From NCBI GenBank assembly GCA_015232335.1, contig JADFZV010000009.1, forward strand, positions 1 to 64,000: DNA of 64,000 bases, written 5' to 3'. The notes beneath the pieces were generated by a model, which did no database searches, was not told where the DNA came from, and saw only the letters and a program-made list of their open reading frames with translations. This document shows, in pieces, positions 38,483 through 47,645 of this stretch. The position numbers and the translations under genes are program-made. Position 1 is the first letter of the stretch. Every line of letters begins with the position of its first letter. This DNA comes from Alphaproteobacteria bacterium (GTDB taxonomy: Bacteria; Pseudomonadota; Alphaproteobacteria; Rhodospirillales; WMHbin7).

Positions 38483-39958
38483 TCACCCCACCACCACGCG
38501 ATTGCGTCCGGCGTCCTTGGCGGCGTAAAGGGCATGGTCGGCGCGACTGAGCAGCGTGTCGTGGGTGTCGCCCGGGCGGTATTGGGCAATGCCAAAGCTG
38601 GCCGTCGTCTGAATGGCCTTGTCCTCATGGGTGATGGTCGCCTGGGCAATGGTGACGCGCATCTTTTCGGCCAGATGCAGCGCATCGGATTCGCTGCACT
38701 TGCTGAGAAGCACGATATATTCCTCGCCGCCCCAGCGGCAGACGATGTCGGAGGCGCGCAGGCTGGATTTGGCAAGCTCTCCGACCGTGGTGATGACGTG
38801 GTCGCCCGCCAAATGGCCGAAGCGGTCGTTGACAGTCTTGAAATTGTCGATATCGAACAAGGCCAGGGACAAAGCCTCGCCCGTACGCTGCGTATCCTTC
38901 ATCGCCTGGGCCATCAGCAAATCATAGGCCTGGCGGTTGGCAAGCCCGGTCAGCTTGTCGGTGGTGGCCATCAGTTCAAGGCGTCTTTGAAACGAGTTCA
39001 CCGTATAAGTGGCGGCCGCCAGAATAAGCAGGCTGACCAGCAGGCTGATGGCAAGATTCGTATAGAGCGTCTGGCGAATGCCGGTCAGCGCCTCATCCTC
39101 GACCTTCTCGACCACGAGATACCAGTTGAGATCGGGAATGAAGCGGACATTGGACAGATGGGTATGGCCCTTATACTCATACTGATAGTCGCCCCGCTTG
39201 GCCGATAGGACCTGAGTTGCGATCTCCTTCATGCCCTCTCGGTGCATGAGGCTTTCCTCGGTAACGCCGCTGTCATTGCCGGAAAAGACGATATTTCCCG
39301 CTTTGTCGACGAAATAGACGATGCGTCCGTATTTCTGCTGATAATTATTGATCAGCTGGCGCATCGCGGAAACGGTCAGGCCGACGCCCGCCACGCCGAT
39401 ATATTGCTGATCATAGCCGAAGACGCGATAATTGATGAAGATGGTCATGGCGTCCTGGTGCGCCATGTCGGGATCGACATTGATCTCATAGGGCTCGGTC
39501 AACTGGCGCACACGGAAATACCAGACATCCCTGGGCTCGTCCTCGCGCACCGTCTTCAAGATGCCGTTGGCGTGGTAATAATTGCGTGTGCGCTCGGAAA
39601 TGAAGAAGCTGGTGAAGGCCCCGTAGCGGGTCTTGATCTCATTGAGATAGCGGGTGATCTGGGTGGCATCCTTTTCGCCCGCCAGCACCCAGTCGCGCAA
39701 GAACGTATCGTTGGCCATCATCGAGGAAACGAAAATGGGGCGAAGCAGATCGTGCTGAATTTCGGAATAGATATTGTCGGAGGTCAGCGGCAGCTCGGTT
39801 GCCACGATCGACTGGTGCATGCTTCTGCGGGCGACGAAGTAACCCAGGAGGCTGGTGGCCAGGAATCCGCCGATCAGCAGAACGCCAAGAAGGGCGATCA
39901 GGCGGCGCTTATCCACAACCCCACCGACTCGGAGTGATCCTAACACGCTGACTCCCAT
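38483..39958 (-). CDS. Membrane-anchored diguanylate cyclase with periplasmic sensor domain
   Basis: 491 residues from ATG 39958. Membrane helices at about 18-41 and 299-321 flank a roughly 255-residue periplasmic region that looks like a Cache-type sensor (FFISERTRNYYHANG, YIGVAGVGLTV). The GGDEF domain has the active signature GGEEY (410-414) and an intact inhibitory I-site RASD (401-404) five residues before it. It probably makes c-di-GMP in response to a small extracellular molecule, with product inhibition. The frame is open upstream to 40072, but that part is low complexity. Confidence 0.9.
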   Translation of the reverse strand: MGVSVLGSLRVGGVVDKRRLIALLGVLLIGGFLATSLLGYFVARRSMHQSIVATELPLTSDNIYSEIQHDLLRPIFVSSMMANDTFLRDWVLAGEKDATQITRYLNEIKTRYGAFTSFFISERTRNYYHANGILKTVREDEPRDVWYFRVRQLTEPYEINVDPDMAHQDAMTIFINYRVFGYDQQYIGVAGVGLTVSAMRQLINNYQQKYGRIVYFVDKAGNIVFSGNDSGVTEESLMHREGMKEIATQVLSAKRGDYQYEYKGHTHLSNVRFIPDLNWYLVVEKVEDEALTGIRQTLYTNLAISLLVSLLILAAATYTVNSFQRRLELMATTDKLTGLANRQAYDLLMAQAMKDTQRTGEALSLALFDIDNFKTVNDRFGHLAGDHVITTVGELAKSSLRASDIVCRWGGEEYIVLLSKCSESDALHLAEKMRVTIAQATITHEDKAIQTTASFGIAQYRPGDTHDTLLSRADHALYAAKDAGRNRVVVG

Positions 39959-40153
39959 CAAGATTACCGATCGGGGGCGAGCCGGGTGCCTCCGCCATCC
40001 CGCTGATAAGTTAAGATAATTAAGCAGGCACGGCAAGAAGATTGCGCCCCCGCCTGGGCATGGTTGCGCCATCCGCCGGTCTTGCTATATGAATAGCCCT
40101 GAAGCTGGGGCGCTTTCCTTAGCCCTGGCATATCCATCCCTGGGATGACGCAC

Positions 40154-40918
40154 ATGGCCAGAAGACGGCAGATTTATGAAGGCAAGGCGAAGGTTCTGTT
40201 CGAGGGGCCTGAGCCCGGGACGCTCGTGCAATATTTCAAGGACGACGCCACGGCCTTCAACAACAAGAAGAAGGGCACGATCACCGGCAAGGGGGTGCTG
40301 AACAACCGCATCTCTGAATTTCTGATGATCAAGCTGGCCGAAATCGGCATTCCCACGCATTTCGTGCGCCGCCTCAATATGCGCGAGCAGCTGGTGCGCG
40401 AGGTCGAGATCATCCCCCTGGAGGTCGTGATCCGCAATATCGCTGCGGGCTCGTTGTCGCAGCGCTTCGGCGTTCCCGAAGGCACGTCCCTGCCGCGCTC
40501 GATCATCGAGTATTATTACAAGAACGACGAGTTGGGCGACCCTATGGTCAGCGAAGAGCACATCACCGCCTTCGGCTGGGCCAACACCCATGATCTTGAC
40601 GAAATGATGGGGCTATCCTTACGCATCAACGACTTCCTGACCGGCCTGTTCCTGGGCGTGGGCATCCGTCTGGTCGATTTCAAACTGGAATTTGGCAGGC
40701 TTTGGGAAGGCGAAGATATGCGCATCGTCCTGGCCGACGAGATCAGCCCCGACAATTGCCGTCTGTGGGACTTGAAGACCAACGAGAAGATGGACAAGGA
40801 CCGTTTCCGGCGCGATCTCGGCGGTGTCGAGGAAGCCTATCAGGAAGTGGCAAGACGCTTGGGCATCCTGCCTGAAGGCGGCCCCAGGGACCTTAAGGGT
40901 CCCGCCACCATGCAATAA
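40154..40918 (+). CDS. purC: Phosphoribosylaminoimidazole-succinocarboxamide synthase (SAICAR synthase)
   Basis: 254 residues from ATG 40154 ([36 protein letters not shown]). An ATG nine bases earlier is possible, but GGGA spacing favours 40154. It ligates aspartate to CAIR in de novo purine synthesis. SAICAR motifs [17 protein letters not shown] and [10 protein letters not shown] are present. purS follows after 14 bases. A weak TTGCGC-N16-TATATG (40064-40091) could be its promoter. Confidence 0.97.
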   Translation: MARRRQIYEGKAKVLFEGPEPGTLVQYFKDDATAFNNKKKGTITGKGVLNNRISEFLMIKLAEIGIPTHFVRRLNMREQLVREVEIIPLEVVIRNIAAGSLSQRFGVPEGTSLPRSIIEYYYKNDELGDPMVSEEHITAFGWANTHDLDEMMGLSLRINDFLTGLFLGVGIRLVDFKLEFGRLWEGEDMRIVLADEISPDNCRLWDLKTNEKMDKDRFRRDLGGVEEAYQEVARRLGILPEGGPRDLKGPATMQ

Positions 40919-40932
40919 GGGAGCTTTCGGGC

Positions 40933-41172
40933 ATGAAGGCGAAGGTGCATGTCACGCTAAAGCACGGCGTTCTCGACCCCCAGGGCAAGGCGGTCGGCCA
41001 TGCCCTGGAATCCCTGGGCTTCAAGGGGGTGGGCGAGGTGCGCGTCGGTCGTTTCATCGAGGTCGAACTGTCCGAGAACGATCCCGCCAAGGCCAAGGCC
41101 GAGGCCGAGGATATGTGCCGCAAGCTTCTGGCCAACACCGTGATCGAGAATTTCTCGGTCGAAGTAATTTAG
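40933..41172 (+). CDS. purS: Phosphoribosylformylglycinamidine synthase subunit PurS
   Basis: 79 residues (MKAKVHVTLKHGVLDPQGKAVGHALESLGF), the small dimeric subunit that bridges PurL and PurQ in FGAM synthase. An AGGGAG precedes the ATG. In relatives purQ and purL normally follow at once; here the operon is cut off by palindromic repeats and a gene on the opposite strand. The stop TAG (41170-41172) is the first triplet of the repeat. Confidence 0.96.
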   Translation: MKAKVHVTLKHGVLDPQGKAVGHALESLGFKGVGEVRVGRFIEVELSENDPAKAKAEAEDMCRKLLANTVIENFSVEVI

Positions 41173-41233
41173 AGCGGGTCGTCTGAAATCGGAGCCGTAT
41201 GGCGGCTCCGATTGAAGGCGTGAATCCGCTCTA
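41170..41233. repeat. Palindromic intergenic element downstream of purS
   Basis: Outer arms TAGAGCGG (41170-41177) and CCGCTCTA (41226-41233) are perfectly complementary. Inside, AATCGGAGCCG (41187-41197) pairs with CGGCTCCGATT (41203-41213). The nested design without a T-run resembles dispersed palindromic elements of alphaproteobacteria rather than a terminator. It contains the purS stop codon. Confidence 0.7.
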
Positions 41234-41243
41234 CCTATTTGTT

Positions 41244-41310
41244 TTAGCGAACGATTCACGTTTAGCCCCGAGTCACCCGAGTGACTCGGGGCTAAACGAT
41301 CGTGCGCTAA
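41244..41310. repeat. Long near-perfect palindrome downstream of the SpoIIAA-like gene
   Basis: CGTTTAGCCCCGAGTCAC (41259-41276) and its exact complement (41281-41298) form an 18-bp stem with a CCGA loop. The stem extends outward with TTAGCGAACGAT (41244-41255) against ATCGTGCGCTAA (41299-41310), one mismatch and a three-base bulge. It contains the stop codon of the minus-strand gene and three GANTC sites. No T-run on either side. Confidence 0.75.
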
Positions 41311-41669
41311 GCGCGGCCCTTGATCCAAATCCAGGCTTCGCGGCGCTCTTTGGCGGTGAAGTAGCGGACATCCGATTTGCTAAGCGCATTGAAGGCGACG
41401 GCTGAGGCCTTTTCCCAGGCCGTGTCGCCGATCAGGGCGCAGCGTTCGAAATCGTTCCAGTGGCGCACGCCCAGAATGAAATCCTCCCAGGCGGCCCCCA
41501 TCGTCATCCCTTCGAAGGCGGTCATGTCGATCAGGCAGCGCACGCAGCCATGCTCGGCCACCAGGGCATCCAGATGCGGACAGAATCTTTTGTAATCGCC
41601 ATCGGTAAGCTTGCCGACTACGCACAGGCTTAAGAAATTGCCTTGGCTTTCCGGCTGAATTTCGAACAT
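41307..41669 (-). CDS. SpoIIAA-like (STAS/SEC14-type) protein
   Basis: 120 residues from ATG 41669 (MFEIQPESQGNFLSLCVVGKLTDGDYKRF), with GGAGG seven bases upstream. The sequence (CLIDMTAFEGMTMGAAWEDFILGVRHWNDFERCALIGD) matches the small SpoIIAA-like family, whose fold resembles STAS/SEC14 domains; function is not established. It is convergent with purS and divergent from cimA. Confidence 0.8.
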   Translation of the reverse strand: MFEIQPESQGNFLSLCVVGKLTDGDYKRFCPHLDALVAEHGCVRCLIDMTAFEGMTMGAAWEDFILGVRHWNDFERCALIGDTAWEKASAVAFNALSKSDVRYFTAKERREAWIWIKGRA

Positions 41670-41699
41670 GGAGCGCCTCCAGGCCACACCACCCTGGGG

Positions 41700-41724
41700 G
41701 ATAATATCATAATTGATAATTTAG
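41700..41724. promoter_or_regulatory. A/T-rich element between the SpoIIAA-like gene and cimA
   Basis: The stretch contains GATAAT twice and the inverted repeat TATCA-N4-TGATA inside otherwise GC-rich sequence. It lies 30 bases upstream of the minus-strand gene and 140 upstream of cimA. It may be a promoter core or operator; no named regulator can be assigned. Confidence 0.35.
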
Positions 41725-41861
41725 AGAGCCTGCAAAGATTGCGGAGCTGCTATTCGCTAAGCGTCTCTTTTTAGATCAGTGGGATAAGGGCGACCTTGAG
41801 CCTTCGGGGCTTATCGGGCATTCTGTGCCACCTTATCCACAGACCATCAGGCATCCGGTTC

Positions 41862-43466
41862 ATGTCCGACAAGCACGTTTACATTTATGACAGCACCCTG
41901 CGCGATGGGGCGCAGACGCAAGGCGTCGATTTTTCGGTGGCCGACAAGATCGCCATTGCCGCCGAGTTGGATCGTCTGGGCATCGACTATATCGAGGGCG
42001 GCTGGCCGGGGGCCAATCCCACCGACGACACTTTTTTCGCAAGTCTTCCAGCCCTCTCCAGGTCACGCTTCACCTCGTTTGGCATGACGCGCCGCCAGGG
42101 CCGCTCGGCCGAGAACGATCCAGGCCTTCAGGCTTTGTTCGCGCCGGGTATTCGCGCCGTCACCATGGTGGGCAAAAGCTGGGATTTCCAGGTCGAGGTG
42201 GCGCTTGGCATCGAACTGGCCGAGAATCTGCGCATGATCTCGGACTCGGTGGCCTATGCCAAGAGCAGGGTCGAAGAGGTGATGTTCGACGCCGAACATT
42301 TCTTCGATGGCTTCAAGGCCAATCCCGATTACGCCCTGTCCTGCGCCGAGGCGGCCTATCAGGCTGGAGCGCGCTGGGTCGTGCTGTGCGACACCAACGG
42401 CGGAGCCCTCCCCCACGAGATCGAGGAGATCGTGACCAAGGTCTCGGCCCGCGTTCCCGGCACACATCTGGGCATTCATTGCCATAATGACAGCGACAAT
42501 GCGGTGGCAAATTCGCTGGCCGCCGTGAGGGCGGGGGCAAGACAGGTGCAGGGCACGCTGAACGGGCTGGGCGAGCGCTGCGGCAACGCCAATCTGATCA
42601 GCATTGTGGCCAATCTGGTCTTGAAGATGGGCTATGAAACCAGCATCACGCCCTCGGACATGACCAGGCTCAAGCATGTCAGCCGGGTCTTGGACGAGCG
42701 CTTGAACCGCGCCCCCGACCGCCGCGCCCCTTATGTGGGCGGCAGCGCCTTTGCCCATAAGGGCGGCCTGCATGTCTCGGCGGTCGAAAAGGACCCGCGC
42801 TGCTACGAGCATATCTCGCCGGAACTGGTGGGCAATCATCGCCATGTCGTGGTGTCGAATCAGTCCGGGCGCTCGAATATTCTGGCAACCCTGCGCGATC
42901 TGGGGGTCGATGTCGACAGCACCGATCCCAAAGTGGCCCGCATGCTGGAAGAGGTCAAGCAGCGCGAATATGACGGTTATGCCTATGACGGGGCCGAGGC
43001 CAGCCTGGAATTGCTGGTGCGCCGGTCCTTCGGCCAAGTTCCCGCCTATTTTGATCTGAAAAGCTTTCGCGTCATCACCAGGCGCGAATGGCAGACGGAT
43101 GGCAGCTTTGCTCTGGTCAGCGAGGCCACGGTCAAGGGCCGCGTGCAAGGCGATGATCTGATGGAAGTGGCCGAGGGCAACGGCCCGGTCAATGCGCTGG
43201 ATGCGGCGCTGCGAAAGATGTTGCGCCCCTTCGCCGCCCATCTGGAGGATTTGAAGCTGGTCGATTACAAGGTGCGCATCTTCACACCGGGAGCAGGTCC
43301 CGGCGACGGCACCGATGCCGTAACCCGCGTCATGATCGAAAGTGCGGACAAACAGGGGCGGCGCTGGTCCACGGTGGGGGTGTCCACCAACGTCGTCGAT
43401 GCCTCGTTCGATGCGTTGTCGGACAGCTTCACCTACAAGCTGCTTAGGGACGGCGCTTTGTCGTGA
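41862..43466 (+). CDS. cimA: (R)-citramalate synthase
   Basis: 534 residues from ATG 41862 (MSDKHVYIYDSTLRDGAQTQGVDFSVADKIAIAAELD). It belongs to the LeuA-like acyl transferases: the metal-binding DSTLRDGAQ and HCHNDSDNAVANSLAAV are present, and a LeuA-type regulatory domain occupies the last ~130 residues. It condenses pyruvate with acetyl-CoA to citramalate, the threonine-independent route to isoleucine. Distinguished from LeuA by family resemblance (GGWPGANPTDDTFF), not by assay. The stop overlaps the trmJ GTG start. Confidence 0.9.
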   Translation: MSDKHVYIYDSTLRDGAQTQGVDFSVADKIAIAAELDRLGIDYIEGGWPGANPTDDTFFASLPALSRSRFTSFGMTRRQGRSAENDPGLQALFAPGIRAVTMVGKSWDFQVEVALGIELAENLRMISDSVAYAKSRVEEVMFDAEHFFDGFKANPDYALSCAEAAYQAGARWVVLCDTNGGALPHEIEEIVTKVSARVPGTHLGIHCHNDSDNAVANSLAAVRAGARQVQGTLNGLGERCGNANLISIVANLVLKMGYETSITPSDMTRLKHVSRVLDERLNRAPDRRAPYVGGSAFAHKGGLHVSAVEKDPRCYEHISPELVGNHRHVVVSNQSGRSNILATLRDLGVDVDSTDPKVARMLEEVKQREYDGYAYDGAEASLELLVRRSFGQVPAYFDLKSFRVITRREWQTDGSFALVSEATVKGRVQGDDLMEVAEGNGPVNALDAALRKMLRPFAAHLEDLKLVDYKVRIFTPGAGPGDGTDAVTRVMIESADKQGRRWSTVGVSTNVVDASFDALSDSFTYKLLRDGALS

Positions 43467-44242
43467 GCGTAACCTCCGGCACTGATCACACCAAAAAGAG
43501 CGCGCCAGATCCCCAAGCCCCCGCCGTGATTTTGGTGGCGCCGCAATTGGCGATGAATATCGGCACCACGGCCCGCGCCATGGCTAATTGCGCCCTTTAC
43601 GATCTGCGCATCGTGAACCCCTTGCCTCGCTGGCCCAACGAATTGTCGCGCCGGGCCTCGTCGGGGGCTGAATCGATCCTTGATCAGGCACGTATCTGTG
43701 CCAGCACCAGCGAAGCCATCGCCGATCTTACCCGCGTCTACGCCACCACCGGGCGCACCAGGCGCATGACCAAGCGCATCGTGACACCCAGACAGGCGGG
43801 TTTGGAGGCCAGAGAGGCCAGTGCTGTGGGCGAGAAAGTCGGATTTCTGTTTGGCCCCGAGCGCACAGGGCTTGAGAACGACGATCTGGCCCTGTGTGAC
43901 GCGCTGATCAATGTGCCGCTCAATCCCGCTTTCGCTTCGCTCAATCTGGCCCAGGCCGTGCTGATGGTGGGCTATGAATGGTTCCAGTCGGGCAATGCAG
44001 CGCCGGCCAGCCGTCTGGCTTCGGGCGACTCCAAACCCGCCAGCAAGCTGGAACTTGAGAATTTCTTTTTGCATCTCGAGCGCGAGCTTGATCACTGTGG
44101 CTTTCTGCGCGTGGCCGACAAGCGCCCGACCATGGTGCGCAATATCCGCAACATCTTTCAGCGGGCGGGCATGACCGAACAGGAAGTGCGCACTCTGCAC
44201 GGCGTGGTGGCGGAATTGGTCCGGGGGCCCCGCAATCCATGA
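43463..44242 (+). CDS. trmJ: tRNA (cytidine/uridine-2'-O-)-methyltransferase TrmJ
   Basis: 259 residues, SpoU/SPOUT family. Motif 1 is PQLAMNIGTTARAMANC, motif 2 GFLFGPERTGLENDDL, and motif 3 IPLN-like NVPLNPAFASLNLAQAVL, which forms the knotted AdoMet site. TrmJ methylates position 32 of tRNA anticodon loops. It starts at GTG 43463 within the cimA stop, and its TGA overlaps the next ATG. Confidence 0.92.
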   Translation: MSVTSGTDHTKKSAPDPQAPAVILVAPQLAMNIGTTARAMANCALYDLRIVNPLPRWPNELSRRASSGAESILDQARICASTSEAIADLTRVYATTGRTRRMTKRIVTPRQAGLEAREASAVGEKVGFLFGPERTGLENDDLALCDALINVPLNPAFASLNLAQAVLMVGYEWFQSGNAAPASRLASGDSKPASKLELENFFLHLERELDHCGFLRVADKRPTMVRNIRNIFQRAGMTEQEVRTLHGVVAELVRGPRNP

Positions 44243-44760
44243 TGGCGGTGTCGCATGTGGTGGTGGGCGGGGCCGTCTGGGCGGGCGTTTCCCAGGCGCT
44301 GGGGCAGCCGACGGCTCCCGAAGCTCTGGGCCTGGCCGCCCTGGGGGCCTTGCTGCCCGACATCGACCACCCAAAATCCTGGGTGGGCAAGCGCCTGGCC
44401 CTGGTTTCGGTGCCTCTGGCCGCCTTGATCGGGCATCGGGGGCTTACCCATTCCCTGTTGGCCGTGCTGGCTTTTTCCCTGTTTCTGGGATTTGCCGGAA
44501 CCTCGTCGCTGGCCGCCCCCCTGGCCGTGGGCTACCTCTCCCATCTGCTGGCCGACGGCTTTACCCTTTCCGGGGTCCCCTTGTTCTGGCCTCTGAAGCG
44601 GACCTATGGCATTCCCCTGATCCGCACGGGCAGTCCGCTCGAGATCGCCCTCTTGGCGCTTTTGGCCAGCCTGGTGGCGGCGCTGGGGGTAGAAAACGGC
44701 GATTTAGCGCAGGCCAGCCAGGCCTTCCACAAGCTTTTGCGGCTGGCGAAATTCAATTGA
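44239..44760 (+). CDS. YdjM-like inner-membrane metal-dependent hydrolase (DUF457 type)
   Basis: 173 residues with several membrane segments. The family motifs [14 protein letters not shown] and [15 protein letters not shown] supply conserved Asp/His residues. E. coli YdjM is LexA-regulated; here the gene is coupled to trmJ, and no LexA box was sought beyond inspection. Function unknown. Its stop codon overlaps the -35 hexamer of the rplU promoter. Confidence 0.85.
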   Translation: MMAVSHVVVGGAVWAGVSQALGQPTAPEALGLAALGALLPDIDHPKSWVGKRLALVSVPLAALIGHRGLTHSLLAVLAFSLFLGFAGTSSLAAPLAVGYLSHLLADGFTLSGVPLFWPLKRTYGIPLIRTGSPLEIALLALLASLVAALGVENGDLAQASQAFHKLLRLAKFN

Positions 44761-44785
44761 CAAGGTGGCGGGGCGCTACTATGTT
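44757..44785 (+). promoter_or_regulatory. Promoter of rplU-rpmA
   Basis: TTGACA (44757-44762) and TATGTT (44780-44785) are separated by 17 bases. The -35 hexamer includes the TGA stop of the preceding gene. It lies about 60 bases upstream of rplU. Confidence 0.65.
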
Positions 44786-44842
44786 CCGCCCTCTCGTGGC
44801 GGGCCCGTGGCACGCCGCGCCTCAATATTTGACAGGTGGGTC

Positions 44843-45145
44843 ATGTTCGCAGTGGTCAAGACGGGCGGCAAGCAATACAGGGTCGCCGAGAACGATACCA
44901 TCACGGTGGAAAAGCTGTTGGGCGAGCCCGGTTCGCCCGTGAAGCTGGACCAGGTCCTGATGGTGGGCGGCAAGATTGGCAGGCCCCTGGTGGCGGGCGC
45001 TTCGGTTAGCGCCGAAATCGTCGAGCAGACCCGTGGGCCCAAGCTCATCATCTTCAAGAAGCGCCGCCGCAAGAGCTCGCGTCGCAAGAACGGGCATCGT
45101 CAGGATCTGACGGTGCTGAAGATCACCGGCATCGCGGCCGGCTGA
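44843..45145 (+). CDS. rplU: 50S ribosomal protein L21
   Basis: 100 residues from ATG 44843 ([25 protein letters not shown]), ending with [17 protein letters not shown]21 binds 23S rRNA with L20. ACAGGTGGG precedes the start. The frame is open further upstream, but that part is promoter sequence. Confidence 0.97.
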   Translation: MFAVVKTGGKQYRVAENDTITVEKLLGEPGSPVKLDQVLMVGGKIGRPLVAGASVSAEIVEQTRGPKLIIFKKRRRKSSRRKNGHRQDLTVLKITGIAAG

Positions 45146-45167
45146 TCGGACATCGGAGGGTTCTGAA

Positions 45168-45437
45168 ATGGCACATAAAAAGGCTGGCGGCAGTTCACGC
45201 AACGGTCGCGATTCAAACGCCCAGCGTCTGGGCGTCAAGCGCTTCGGCGGTCAGGCGGTTCTGGCGGGCAACATTCTGGTGCGCCAGCGCGGCACCAAGT
45301 TCCATCCTGGCGCCAATGTCGGCATCGGCAAGGATCATACGCTGTTCGCCCTGATCGACGGCAAGGTGGGTTTCGCCACCGGAATCAAGGGCCGCATGTT
45401 TGTTTCGGTCGCAGCCGTAGCCGCAGCCGCAGAATAA
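45168..45437 (+). CDS. rpmA: 50S ribosomal protein L27
   Basis: 89 residues starting [29 protein letters not shown]. The flexible N-terminus reaches the peptidyl-transferase centre. It begins directly with AHKKAGG, so it lacks the cleavable N-terminal leader found in Firmicutes. Located 22 bases after rplU. Confidence 0.98.
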   Translation: MAHKKAGGSSRNGRDSNAQRLGVKRFGGQAVLAGNILVRQRGTKFHPGANVGIGKDHTLFALIDGKVGFATGIKGRMFVSVAAVAAAAE

Positions 45438-45461
45438 GGCGAAGCGCCTCGAACTGTTGCG

Positions 45462-45489
45462 AAGGGGAAGGTTCTACCTTCCCCTTTTT
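45462..45489 (+). terminator. Intrinsic terminator after rpmA
   Basis: AAGGGGAAGGT (45462-45472) pairs perfectly with ACCTTCCCCTT (45476-45486) around TCT, followed by further T residues to 45489. It separates rplU-rpmA from obg. Confidence 0.9.
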
Positions 45490-45513
45490 GCTTTTCAACT
45501 CTAAGGTTTTGCC

Positions 45514-46518
45514 ATGAAATTTCTGGACGAGTGCAAAATCTTTCTCAAAAGCGGTGACGGCGGGGCCGGTTGCTGTTCGTTCAGGCGCGAGCGCTTTATC
45601 GAATTCGGTGGCCCCGACGGCGGCAATGGCGGGCGCGGCGGCGATATCGTTTTCGTGGGCAAGCAGAATCTCAACACCCTCATCGATTTTCGCTATCGCC
45701 AGCATTTCAAGGCCGAGAAGGGCCATCACGGGATGGGCAACAACCGCACCGGTGCGGATGGCGAAGGGCTTGAGGTTGCCGTGCCGGTGGGAACGCAGAT
45801 CCTGACCGAAGACAAGGAAGAGGTGCTGGCCGACATTACCGAAGACGGGCAGCGCGTTCTGTTGCTGCGCGGCGGCGACGGCGGATTCGGCAACATGCAC
45901 TTCAAAAGCTCGACCAATCAGGCGCCGAGACGGGCCGACGAGGGCTGGCCTGGGCAGGAATTTTGGGTTTGGCTGCATCTGAAGCTGATCGCCGACGTGG
46001 GGTTGGTCGGTCTTCCCAATGCCGGGAAATCAACCTTTCTGGCCGCCGTTACCCGGGCGCGTCCCAAGATCGCCGCCTATCCCTTCACCACCTTGCATCC
46101 CAATCTGGGTGTCGCCCATGTCGACGAGCGCGAATTCGTGATCGCCGACATTCCTGGCCTGATCGAGGGGGCGCATGAGGGGGCGGGGCTGGGGGATCGC
46201 TTTTTGGGCCATGTCGAGCGTTGCCGGGTGCTGTTGCATCTGGTCGATGCGACCGAGGAAAATGTGGTGGAGAGCTGGCGCACGGTGCGCCACGAATTGA
46301 AGGCCTATGGCAACGGATTGGACAAGAAGCCCGAGATCACGGCGCTGAACAAGATCGACGCTCTGGCGCCGGAAGACATCGAAGCCAAGCGGGCCGCCCT
46401 TGCCAAGGCGACCAGAAGGGCGGTCTATCCCATTTCGGGCGTTGCCGGAACCGGGGTGCAGGACGTGTTGCGCCACCTGGATCAGCGGATTCAGAAGGCC
46501 AAGGGCAGGGTGGCATGA
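45514..46518 (+). CDS. obgE: GTPase Obg / CgtA
   Basis: 334 residues. The glycine-rich Obg fold fills the first ~158 residues ([29 protein letters not shown]). The GTPase domain has the P-loop GLPNAGKST, the switch [11 protein letters not shown] and the NKID guanine-specificity motif (ALNKID). Obg is a 50S-assembly and stress GTPase. The C-terminus ends soon after the G domain. The stop overlaps the proB start (ATGA at 46515-46518). Confidence 0.97.
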   Translation: MKFLDECKIFLKSGDGGAGCCSFRRERFIEFGGPDGGNGGRGGDIVFVGKQNLNTLIDFRYRQHFKAEKGHHGMGNNRTGADGEGLEVAVPVGTQILTEDKEEVLADITEDGQRVLLLRGGDGGFGNMHFKSSTNQAPRRADEGWPGQEFWVWLHLKLIADVGLVGLPNAGKSTFLAAVTRARPKIAAYPFTTLHPNLGVAHVDEREFVIADIPGLIEGAHEGAGLGDRFLGHVERCRVLLHLVDATEENVVESWRTVRHELKAYGNGLDKKPEITALNKIDALAPEDIEAKRAALAKATRRAVYPISGVAGTGVQDVLRHLDQRIQKAKGRVA

Positions 46519-47642
46519 CGGCCAGTCCCTTAAGTGCTGCCAAGCGCGTTGTCGTCAAGATCGGCTCGTCCCTTCTGGTTGACGAGGCCACGGGGCATGT
46601 CCGGCGCAAATGGCTGGACTCTCTGGCCGACGACATCGCCACACTCAAGGCGCACCAGACAGATGTCATCGTCGTAACGTCGGGGGCCATTGCCGTGGGT
46701 CGTCGTCCGCTGGGCTTTAAACCCGGCCCCTTGCGGCTTGACGAAAAGCAGGCGGCGGCGGCGGCGGGACAGATTCGCCTGGCGCATGCCTATCAGGACT
46801 CTTTGGCGCGTCACGACATCGTGGCGGCGCAGATTCTGCTGACCCTGGATGACAGCGAGAACCGCCAGCGCTATCTGAATGCGCGCACCACCCTGATGAC
46901 CCTGATGGCGCAAGGGGCCGTTCCCGTCATCAACGAGAACGATACCGTCGCCACCCAGGAAATCCGCTTCGGCGACAATGACCGGCTGGCGGCGCGCGTT
47001 GCCGAGATGGTGGGCGCCGACGCGCTGGTGCTTTTCTCGGATATTGATGGGCTTTACTCGGCCGATCCGCGCAAAAGCGCCGATGCCAGCTTTCTTGGCG
47101 AAATTCGGGAAATTACCCCCGAGATCGAGGCCATGGCGGGCAGCGTCGGCTCCAGCCTGGGCTCGGGCGGCATGGTGACCAAGTTGATGGCGGCCAGAAT
47201 CGCCATGGGTGCGGGATGCCGGATGGCGATCGCCCTTGGCGATCGACTCAATCCCCTCTCGGCTATCGAGAAGGGCGGGCGCTGCACCTGGTTCCTGCCG
47301 TCATCCGAGCCCAGGCAGGCCCGCAAAAGCTGGATCGCTGGCTCGTTAAGCGTGGCTGGAACGCTGACTCTGGACGACGGCGCTGCCCAAGCCCTGTCCA
47401 AGGGCCGCTCGTTGCTGCCCGCAGGCGTCGCAGGGGTGGATGGCAGCTTTCAAAAGGGCGATTGCGTTGCCTTCGCCGACCGGCAAGGACGCATTCTGGG
47501 GCGCGGCCTAGTTGCCTACAGCGCCGATGAAGCCAGGCGTATTGCCGGTCATCAAAGCGGCGAAATCGAGGCGATCCTGGGCTATTGCGGCAAGGACGAG
47601 TTGGTTCATCGCGACGATATGGCGCTGGAGCAGATCGCCTGA
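46515..47642 (+). CDS. proB: Glutamate 5-kinase
   Basis: 375 residues from ATG 46515 ([23 protein letters not shown]). It phosphorylates glutamate in the first step of proline synthesis. The amino-acid kinase domain ([26 protein letters not shown]) is followed by a C-terminal PUA domain (from about 280, [18 protein letters not shown]). proA is not adjacent. The frame is open far upstream inside obgE, a shadow. Confidence 0.97.
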   Translation: MTASPLSAAKRVVVKIGSSLLVDEATGHVRRKWLDSLADDIATLKAHQTDVIVVTSGAIAVGRRPLGFKPGPLRLDEKQAAAAAGQIRLAHAYQDSLARHDIVAAQILLTLDDSENRQRYLNARTTLMTLMAQGAVPVINENDTVATQEIRFGDNDRLAARVAEMVGADALVLFSDIDGLYSADPRKSADASFLGEIREITPEIEAMAGSVGSSLGSGGMVTKLMAARIAMGAGCRMAIALGDRLNPLSAIEKGGRCTWFLPSSEPRQARKSWIAGSLSVAGTLTLDDGAAQALSKGRSLLPAGVAGVDGSFQKGDCVAFADRQGRILGRGLVAYSADEARRIAGHQSGEIEAILGYCGKDELVHRDDMALEQIA

Positions 47643-47645
47643 GAA

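Noticed and set aside
41170..41310. Palindromes as transcription terminators for purS and the SpoIIAA-like gene
   Set aside because: Neither hairpin is followed by a U-tract on either strand; nested arms and repeat-like design fit dispersed elements better. Some transcription-blocking effect cannot be excluded.
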